Origin: Bryobacteraceae bacterium
GTDB lineage: Bacteria > Acidobacteriota > Terriglobia > Bryobacterales > Bryobacteraceae
DNA length: 12,667 bases
Direction: 5' to 3'
Assembly (NCBI GenBank): GCA_025350445.1
Contig: JANXXV010000207.1
Location: 1-12,667, forward strand
Each line of letters opens with the position of its first letter. The stretch's first letter is position 1. Positions 7,305 through 12,667 of the stretch are shown in pieces. Under the pieces are notes generated by a model. The model made no database searches. It had not been told where the DNA came from and was given only the letters and a program-made list of their open reading frames with translations. The translations under genes were made by a program, and so were the position numbers.

Positions 7305-8107
7305 TCGTCCCGGATGATATGGCTGATCGGCGGCAGTAGCTCGGCCTCCAACGCCTTCATGTCCGTGCCCACTTGAATCAGCGCGTCCACAACGGCCTCG
7401 GCAATGCGCTTGCCCTTCTCCGCGGTTGCCAATGTCGGATCACCACGCACGCCGCTGTGCGAGGTTCTCGACCGCTCATTCACCAGCCGCACCGGAGCCG
7501 GAGCCATCAAGTCCCAGGCGAAGTATTTGCTCTTGGAATTCCAGATCTCTTTCCTGATCTCAGCGGTCCGCACATCGCCGGGCGCGAAGTGCATGTAGAC
7601 CGATGTCTCCAGTTCACACCCGTGCGACATGCCGCCTGGCATCTGCGATTCCCGCACTTCCTTAATCGTCTCCGTCCCTAAAGAAAACCAGGACACCATG
7701 GCGCACTGGGCCTTGGTGCGCATAGTAACCAACCGTGACGCGGTTTCCAGCAGGATCGCATTTGACCCGTGGCCATTGACGAAGAGGATATTGCGGAAAC
7801 CCATGTGCGCGAAACTCGAAGCAACGTCAGTGCAGTAATTTACGAAATGGTCCCATCCCACATGAATCGTGCCGGGAAACTCCATGTTGTGCTCATTGAA
7901 CCCATAGGGAATGCAGAATGTGGTCACAAACAACTCGGGCGCTTTTTCCGCTGCCAGTTCGCACAACGATACCGGCAGCACGATGTCCGTATCGATAGGC
8001 AAGTGCGGACCGTGCTGCTCCATCGCCCCGGCTGGTATCAGCACGACTTTCTTCTGTTGGACGGCCTCATTCACTTCGGGCCAAGTCATCTTACCCAGAT
8101 GCGTCAT
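7301..8107 (-). CDS. Creatininase-family amidohydrolase
   Basis: The 268 residues match the creatininase family (PF02633) in length and motifs. The metal-site signature GAMEQHGPHLPIDTD is at residues 27-41 (Glu30, His32, Asp39 or Asp41), NGHGSNA at 111-117 (His113), and SHGCELETS at 161-169 (His162, Glu165). These usually hold two zinc or manganese ions that hydrolyse a cyclic amide or a related amide bond. The family includes creatinine amidohydrolase, formamide hydrolases of flavin biosynthesis and peptide-trimming MftE, so the name does not fix the substrate. No signal peptide is seen, so it is probably cytoplasmic. It lies 9 bases after the peptidase stop, with a weak GAGA upstream of ATG, and overlaps the MLE-type gene by 4 bases, so the two enzymes are probably made together and may act in sequence. 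Confidence 0.93.
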   Translation of the reverse strand: MTHLGKMTWPEVNEAVQQKKVVLIPAGAMEQHGPHLPIDTDIVLPVSLCELAAEKAPELFVTTFCIPYGFNEHNMEFPGTIHVGWDHFVNYCTDVASSFAHMGFRNILFVNGHGSNAILLETASRLVTMRTKAQCAMVSWFSLGTETIKEVRESQMPGGMSHGCELETSVYMHFAPGDVRTAEIRKEIWNSKSKYFAWDLMAPAPVRLVNERSRTSHSGVRGDPTLATAEKGKRIAEAVVDALIQVGTDMKALEAELLPPISHIIRDE

Positions 8108-8116
8108 CGATGTATC

Positions 8117-9976
8117 TCACAACCGGCTAAGGAACCAACGAAGATTCCGTTCCATCACATCCCGGATGTGCGCCGGTTCGCCGAAGCCATGGGGCTCACG
8201 CGGATAAAGATAGTATTCCACCTCCACATGATTGTCAGTCAGGGCGCGATAAATCTCGGCGTTGTGATTGATGTCCAGCATACCCACCTGCAGCAGGCAA
8301 GGCGTACGGACATCCTTCAGCTTAGCGCGCGGGGAATGCCTTGCGTAACTCTCTGGAACCTCCCAGGGCGTTCCACCAAAATAGCTCCACAGCACTTCCT
8401 TCGGTCCATCCGATTGGCCGTAATACGTAGCCCAATCTGTCGCGGGCGCGCCGATGGAAGCCGCTTTGAAGCGATTCGTTTGCGTCACCGTCGAGATCGT
8501 CAAGTAGCCGCCATAACTCCAGCCCATAATGCCGAGACGATCCCCGTCGGCGATGCCGCGCGCGATCAGGTGGTCGATCCCCATCATCACGTCATCATAA
8601 TCGCCTTCGCCCTGCGACATCGCATTCTTCATGCGAATGGTTGCTCCGTAGTTTACAGATCCGCGAAAATTCGGCGCAAATACGGCGATTCCATCCTGTA
8701 AATACATTTGCACCGGATAGGTGCGCGGCGTGGGAAACGCATCCAGCACTACGCCCGTTGGACCGCCGTGAAGCTCAGTCAACATCGGAACGCGCTTGCC
8801 TGCCTGATACCCAACCGGCAGCCACAACATACCTTCCATGTCCGATCCGTCCCGCGACTTCCACTTCACCACCTCCGACGAAAATTGCGGCAGTGCCGAC
8901 AGGTCTTTGAAGACGTTTGTCAACGGCCGAATCCCCTTGCCGTCGTAAAGAACAATCTCCGGTGGATGTGTCCGGTTGACTTGCAAAAACACCGCGCGCG
9001 ATTGATCCGGCGTGAAGCTCGGCGCGCCCGCGATTCCTTCAGCAAGAATGGTCGTACGGTCCGCTTCGATTTGATGGCGAATCAGTACATCGCGTACGCC
9101 CTTCCCGGCAGTGTAGATCAACGTGCTGGAATCGGCGGACCAGGCGAAGGCGTTCCCCCCGCGAAAAACGTCTTCCGGGTGGCCGCGTGTAATGTAGCGC
9201 GGCGTGCCGCCGCCGGCAGGAATTAGCGCCACATCCCGTTTCTCAAAATAATTGGACGAACCACCTTGCGAATGGAACGCAATCCATTTTCCATCGGGCG
9301 AATAGGAAGGGTCGGCATCGCGGCCCGGTTGCACCACCAGCGGCGTCACCACCAGCGTCTTCAGAACCACCGTGTACAAATCGGACTGCAACGAATCCTG
9401 ATTCAGCGGCGTTGGGTGAGCGGAAAAAACAGCACGGCCGCCCGACGGAGAAAGGGCGAACGAAGTCACATGAAAGTTTCCACCGGTAACGCGTTTCGCT
9501 TCGCTGGCGTCGATAGTCTGCCAGTACAAATGCGAATAGCGGCTGTACTTTCCAGAGATCTCCGGATCGGGAACCGGGTCCGGATCCGCCGCAAGATATC
9601 CAATCGCACCGCCATCCGGCGCCCATGAAAACGAACTTACGGACGATGGCGAGTTGCTGAATTGCCGCGCTTTGCCATCCTTCGGGTCATACAAAAATAT
9701 CTGCAGGACGTGATTGTGATCCGCCAGGAATGCCAGCAGTTTCGAATCGGGTGACCAGCGGGGCCGCCGGCCTGGCGATACCGCTTTCGGCGTCCCGCCC
9801 TCAATCGGCGATTGGTACACCTGCCCCTGCTGCACGTAGGCGTAGGTTTTTCCATCGGGTCGTATCTGAGGATCGCTCAGCGAGGGAAGATTCAGGAGCG
9901 CCTCAATCGTCCACGCGGCGAGCAGCAGACTAGACAAGGATTTTCTCGATCGGCTTGGCGGATTCCACCCTGACAT
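8117..9976 (-). CDS. S9 (prolyl oligopeptidase) family serine peptidase
   Basis: The product has an N-terminal beta-propeller of WD40/TolB-like blades (about 35-350; repeated SPDG-type turns such as RPDGKTYAYV, SPDSKLLAF, SPDGKWIAF) and a C-terminal alpha/beta-hydrolase domain (about 390-619). Catalytic residues are visible: Ser487 in GWSYGG, probably Asp568 in VGMLDIN, and His596 in EPHGFGEP. HGGPTG (403-408) is the expected oxyanion-loop motif. These enzymes cleave oligopeptides, and many acidobacterial members are exported. Counting from ATG 9976 gives 619 residues, with RSRKSLSSLLLAAW as a possible short signal. However, the first 15 codons lie inside the remnant of another gene read in a different frame, so TTG 9937-9935 (606 residues) is an alternative start, and the native N-terminus may be lost. 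No good Shine-Dalgarno sequence supports either start. First gene of the unit with the creatininase-family and MLE-type genes. Confidence 0.93.
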   Translation of the reverse strand: MSGWNPPSRSRKSLSSLLLAAWTIEALLNLPSLSDPQIRPDGKTYAYVQQGQVYQSPIEGGTPKAVSPGRRPRWSPDSKLLAFLADHNHVLQIFLYDPKDGKARQFSNSPSSVSSFSWAPDGGAIGYLAADPDPVPDPEISGKYSRYSHLYWQTIDASEAKRVTGGNFHVTSFALSPSGGRAVFSAHPTPLNQDSLQSDLYTVVLKTLVVTPLVVQPGRDADPSYSPDGKWIAFHSQGGSSNYFEKRDVALIPAGGGTPRYITRGHPEDVFRGGNAFAWSADSSTLIYTAGKGVRDVLIRHQIEADRTTILAEGIAGAPSFTPDQSRAVFLQVNRTHPPEIVLYDGKGIRPLTNVFKDLSALPQFSSEVVKWKSRDGSDMEGMLWLPVGYQAGKRVPMLTELHGGPTGVVLDAFPTPRTYPVQMYLQDGIAVFAPNFRGSVNYGATIRMKNAMSQGEGDYDDVMMGIDHLIARGIADGDRLGIMGWSYGGYLTISTVTQTNRFKAASIGAPATDWATYYGQSDGPKEVLWSYFGGTPWEVPESYARHSPRAKLKDVRTPCLLQVGMLDINHNAEIYRALTDNHVEVEYYLYPREPHGFGEPAHIRDVMERNLRWFLSRL

Positions 9977-10070
9977 GCTTGGGGCCGATTCCGATTTGAT
10001 GCCGCACCGTGGCGTGAATATCCGTTACGTAACGCCGGTTCTCCACGACGTGAAAACCGATTTCGCCATG
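9930..10070 (-). pseudogene. 3' remnant of a second DUF1501 gene
   Basis: A minus-strand frame ending in TAG at 9932-9930 encodes about 46 residues that match the C-terminus of the intact DUF1501 protein in this window. The remnant reads GFHVVENRRYVTDIHATV where the intact copy reads GFHAVEDRHYVTDIHATV; both end in K-(I/D)-ILV followed by TAG. Nothing recognisable as the rest of a DUF1501 gene lies upstream, although the frame stays open to beyond 10150. The copies are related but clearly diverged, so this is the tail of a paralogous gene, not a recent duplication. Its stop codon overlaps the 5' end of the S9 peptidase gene. Confidence 0.75.
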
Positions 10071-10168
10071 AGCGGTAAAGGCTGGTAGCCGCATCGAATC
10101 TCCAGATCCATCGTAATAGAAAGTTTTGTGTCGGAATACCGGTGTCCATAGGACGGGACACCAAATGC

Positions 10169-10812
10169 TTATCTCTCTCCGTCTGTCGTGTGATCGTCTG
10201 GAATCGCGGCTTCGGCCAACGTCACAGTGCCGTTCCTGCTAAACCGCCGGCAGGATCTCCGCCGTGGCGCCGGTGACCGAGAGTCCCGCTGCACATCGTG
10301 CTCTCACATGAAAGAAAGGGACCGCGGTACAGCAAACAGTCAACTCCTTTTCCCCGTCATCGACAGCAATCGAGACTATCTGATGGTGTTGCGAGTGTGG
10401 CGCATGTAGGCTTGCCTAGCCGGAATATGCTCCACCCGCTCCTCCGAACCGCACCCCCGTGCGGTGCAGGTCCATGCGGCGGCCAACAGTTGTAGCGATT
10501 TTGATCGGGCCAGGCGCGTTCACCTTCCGGATATGGTCGCTCTGGTCAACGCCGGGAGCCGCCAGATAGGCGGGTAGATGAATCTGATCCACCCGCACGC
10601 GCAAATTCAACAGAATGATGTCGGCCATGGAACGATTCTTCATCACTCCGCGGCCCAAGCCGAAAGCTTTCAGGCCCAAATGATATTGCAAAGGTCCCGG
10701 CTTGCTCTCTTTGTATCCTGCGGCTCATCTCGGTGATGTTCAGCCCGCGGCGCGAACTTTCGGGAAATTCAAGAATGGCAAGCGCTCACTGGACGGCAGT
10801 GGCGTTCGGAAT
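10169..10812 (-). pseudogene. Degraded IclR-family transcriptional regulator
   Basis: Fragments of an IclR regulator follow in the correct order on the minus strand. They are VQ-stop-ALAILEF (10794-10771), the helix-turn-helix start GLNITEMSRRIQ, the linker YHLGLKAFGLG, the effector-domain signature APGPIKIATTVGRRMDLH, IAVDDGEKELTVCC (family AVDDGExExGVxC), and AAGLSVTGATAEI. A tail in another frame ends at TAA 10171-10169. The damage includes TGA at 10788-10786 (probably a former CGA Arg codon), in-frame TAG at 10418-10416 and 10241-10239, at least two frame changes, and loss of the recognition-helix region. The apparent former start is ATT at 10812-10810. The span is about 644 bases against the usual 750-780. 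IclR proteins typically control neighbouring catabolic genes in response to small acids, so this was probably the local regulator of the enzymes on either side. Confidence 0.75.
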
Positions 10813-10973
10813 TCCGGACCTGATTTTAGTGGTAGTTTGCCAAGTAATTCTCGGGAAGACCAACGTCGTGCCGAGGCTATACCGGTCCAGCGTCCAGGTG
10901 GTTGTACGAAAAACCGTGCAAACTCTTGACGCTAGTTCCCACCCGCCAGTACGCTGGAACCTGTTGAACTTTT
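10813..10973 (+). promoter_or_regulatory. Gap between divergent IclR remnant and deacylase gene, possible promoter
   Basis: This gap would have held the divergent promoters. A perfect palindrome, CGGAATTCCG (10807-10816), overlaps the presumed regulator start and could be an old operator half-site or chance. The best plus-strand promoter-like pair is TTGACG (10926-10931) with TACGCT (10950-10955) at 18-bp spacing, a weak -10 match. No Shine-Dalgarno sequence is clear before ATG 10974. Confidence 0.2.
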
Positions 10974-12006
10974 ATGCCTCCGGTCATCCACAATATTGCG
11001 GACATCGACTTCAATCTGACGGGCAAACATCATTACCAAATTGCATTCCACCTCGATGAATCCTGGGGATATTCGCTACTGCCCCTAACTGCCATCAACG
11101 GGAAGCGCGGGTCGAATCCGAATGACGTGATCTGCTTTGGGGGTACTCGAGGGAACGAATACGAGGGCCAGGTTGGCCTGAAACGCCGGCGCCGCGATCT
11201 TGATCCTGAACAGATGGCTGGACGGGTGGTGCCGATACCGCAATTGAGTGAGAGCGCCTGCGTGGCGAGTACCCGCATTTCCCCGTTGGACGGCGTTAAC
11301 ATGAATCGGGCGTTCCCCGGAAACCCGCGGGGCATTATTTCCTCGCGTATCGCCAACTTCGTCAAGACGCAGATTTTCCCTCTTGGGCGGATCGTAATCG
11401 ATATTCACTCGGGCGGAATGGAAGGCGCATTTCCCTACTGCACATCGTTTCATCCAATTCCAGACTTGGCGCAACGTGCCGAGATCGCGACCGTTTCGCG
11501 GTTATTCGATACGGGTTTCGTTTTGATTTGCTCCGGCGCGATGGCTTCCGGACTGCTATCGGACGAGGCGGGGGCGGAAGGCAAGGTGACCATTAGTAGC
11601 GAATTAGGCGCCGGTGCCTCCACCGATCGGCAGGGCGTGCGTCATGACCTGTAAGGGCACAAGAAACGTACTGCGGCACTACGGGTTGCTTGAGGAAGAG
11701 ATCGTCAAGATTCGGCCGGATGGCTCGGCACCGGCGCGGTTGATTCGAGCGGACAAACTGGACGCCTACGTGCCCTGGCCCGCAAACGGGTTGTGGGAGC
11801 CGGTCGTACGGACAGGCCAAGCGGTTGAGAAGGGGGAATTGCCGGGAAGGCTCCACGATTTCTCCGATCACTCCTCGCCCGCACTCGATATTCTTGCTCC
11901 GCGGGCGGGATGGGTGGCGATGTTGCACTTAAGGGCTCGCCCGCGGAGAGAACAGACGTTGTTTGTGATTGCAGAAAACGTAGAGTGGAGCGAGGTGCTC
12001 GGTTGA
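10974..12006 (+). pseudogene. AstE/AspA-type (succinylglutamate desuccinylase/aspartoacylase family) deacylase, frameshifted
   Basis: Frame 0 from ATG 10974 encodes 226 residues, then TAA at 11652-11654. The family continues at once in frame 1 (GTRNVLRHYGLLEEE to TGA 12006). Removing one base, best the T at 11652 (CTG-T-AAG), gives GVRHDLKGTRNVLRHYG and a full-length protein of about 343 residues. Recognisable parts are the N-terminal MPPVIHNIADIDF, GGTRGNEYEG (56-65), LDGVNMNRAFPGNPRG, DIHSGG (His145), the catalytic-Glu region SSELGAG (Glu210), and the C-terminal LHDFSDHSSPALDI lid. Family members are zinc enzymes that remove an acyl group from N-acyl amino acids or related amides. The zinc-binding His of the usual GGTHGNE is Arg59 here, so the zinc site would be defective even without the frameshift. 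Both changes point to decay; a sequencing error could explain only the extra base. The stop overlaps the next gene. Confidence 0.82.
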
Positions 12007-12667
12007 AGATCACTAATGTCGAGTTGTTCACCCTGAAATCCGAGGGCTTGTACAACAATCCGGACGGTGCCGAAGAGCCGCTTGGGCCTACCTATATGGG
12101 GATCGTCAAGGTTTCGACGGATGCGGGCATCGTTGGTTACTCAGACATGGAGACGGCCGCGCCCGTGGCGAAGGCCTGTGTGGATACGCCAAAGTGGAGC
12201 CAGGCCGAGGGAATGGAGTTTATGGATGGACTCCGCTCGTTACTGGTCGATCAGAATCCGCTCGAAGTGGAGCGTCTCTGGTATCGAATGTATCGCGGCA
12301 CCATTTACTTTGGCCGCCGGGGCGCGGCGATCCAGGCGATTTCGGCAATAGACATCGCTCTGTGGGATATTTGCGGAAAATTCTACAACCAACCTATTCA
12401 CATTCTGCTGGGCGGTAAGTGGCGCGACAGGGTCCGCGCCTATGGCAGTACTCTGTTCCGGCCCACTCCGGAGGCGATGCGGGAGGCAGTACGCGTGTAC
12501 CTGGACCAGGGCTTCACCGCGGTGAAGTTCGGCTGGGGCGTGTTCGGGAAGGACCGGCGGCTGGATGTGAAGCTGGTTGAAGCCGCCCGTGAATCTCTTG
12601 GAAGCACGAATGACCTGATGGTGGATACCGGTTGGTTCGTGGAACGGACCGCTAAGGAAGCGATTCA
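12003..12667 (+). CDS. Enolase-superfamily enzyme, mandelate racemase-like (5' part)
   Basis: TTG 12003 overlaps the upstream TGA (TTGA), and the frame stays open for 221 codons to the window edge. The capping domain is complete, including GIVGYSDME (42-50), a substrate-loop region around YMGIVKVSTDAG, and the hinge AISAIDIALWDICGKFYNQPIHILLGG. The barrel begins with FTAVKFGWGVFGKD (171-184), where Lys175 is the expected catalytic base of the KFGWG signature, and LMVDTG (205-210), where Asp208 is the first metal ligand. These fit the mandelate racemase/galactarate-dehydratase branch, whose members act on hydroxy acids and acid sugars; it is distinct from the MLE-type enzyme at 6204-7304. The 4-base overlap implies coupling to the deacylase frame, which is now broken upstream, so translation may be reduced. 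Later ligands and the product identity are outside the window. Confidence 0.88.
   Translation, partial: MKITNVELFTLKSEGLYNNPDGAEEPLGPTYMGIVKVSTDAGIVGYSDMETAAPVAKACVDTPKWSQAEGMEFMDGLRSLLVDQNPLEVERLWYRMYRGTIYFGRRGAAIQAISAIDIALWDICGKFYNQPIHILLGGKWRDRVRAYGSTLFRPTPEAMREAVRVYLDQGFTAVKFGWGVFGKDRRLDVKLVEAARESLGSTNDLMVDTGWFVERTAKEAI

Noticed and set aside
7769..8701. 310-codon plus-strand open frame
   Set aside because: It lies antisense to the creatininase-family and S9 peptidase genes, whose motifs and catalytic residues are complete; its own translation shows no recognisable domain.
10416..10691. N-terminus of an Ldh2-type (malate/lactate dehydrogenase) remnant
   Set aside because: At first MADIILLN and LPAYL suggested it, but the flanking NITEMSRR, APGPIKIATTVGRRMDLH and AVDDGE signatures fit IclR much better and in the right order.
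10733..11059. Plus-strand open frame before the deacylase
   Set aside because: It covers the antisense of the IclR remnant and overlaps the deacylase start out of frame; no motif is recognisable.
11640..11660. Programmed frameshift in the AstE/AspA-type gene
   Set aside because: There is no slippery heptamer or release-factor-2-type site, and the additional loss of the zinc-ligand His argues for decay.

Overview
The window looks like chromosomal DNA from a soil-type acidobacterium, probably the Bryobacterales/Solibacter group. This is inferred from content, not from a marker gene: a secreted multi-cytochrome DUF1549/DUF1553 protein paired with a Tat-exported DUF1501 protein, an S9 peptidase, an anti-sigma-like Cys/His N-terminus, and GC-rich codon use. 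Planctomycetes and Verrucomicrobia share the DUF1553/DUF1501 pairing and are not excluded.

Layout. (1) 1-138, minus: 5' end of a small protein with a Cys/His cluster, leaving the window. (2) 296-1148, plus: an unrecognised gene of about 272 codons whose frame is broken twice, each time by a short direct-repeat expansion. (3) 1383-6207, plus: an intact, translationally coupled pair, a 1108-residue exported protein with four CXXCH motifs and a 495-residue Tat-exported DUF1501 protein. (4) 6204-9976, minus: three tightly packed genes (S9 prolyl-oligopeptidase-type peptidase, then creatininase-family hydrolase, then MLE-type enolase-superfamily enzyme), convergent with the DUF1501 gene, the two stop codons sharing one palindrome. 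(5) 9930-10812, minus: a decay zone with the 3' end of a second DUF1501 gene and a heavily damaged IclR-family regulator. (6) 10974-12667, plus: an AstE/AspA-type deacylase gene broken by one extra base and lacking a zinc-ligand His, overlapping by 4 bases the start of a second enolase-superfamily gene (mandelate-racemase-like) that leaves the window.

How the parts may work together (inference). Two different enolase-superfamily enzymes, a creatininase-type amidohydrolase, a secreted peptidase and an aspartoacylase-type deacylase around a dead IclR regulator suggest a catabolic region for small amide, acyl-amino-acid or acid-sugar substrates that has been partly dismantled. No substrate can be named from sequence alone. 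The DUF1553/DUF1501 pair is probably a separate periplasmic unit.

No tRNA, rRNA, CRISPR array, IS element or complete mobile element was seen. The clearest unusual signals are the two slippage-type repeats in the first broken gene, the adjoining remnants at 9930-10812 that ordinary ORF calling would miss, the broken deacylase, and the atypical active-site residues in the MLE-type enzyme.
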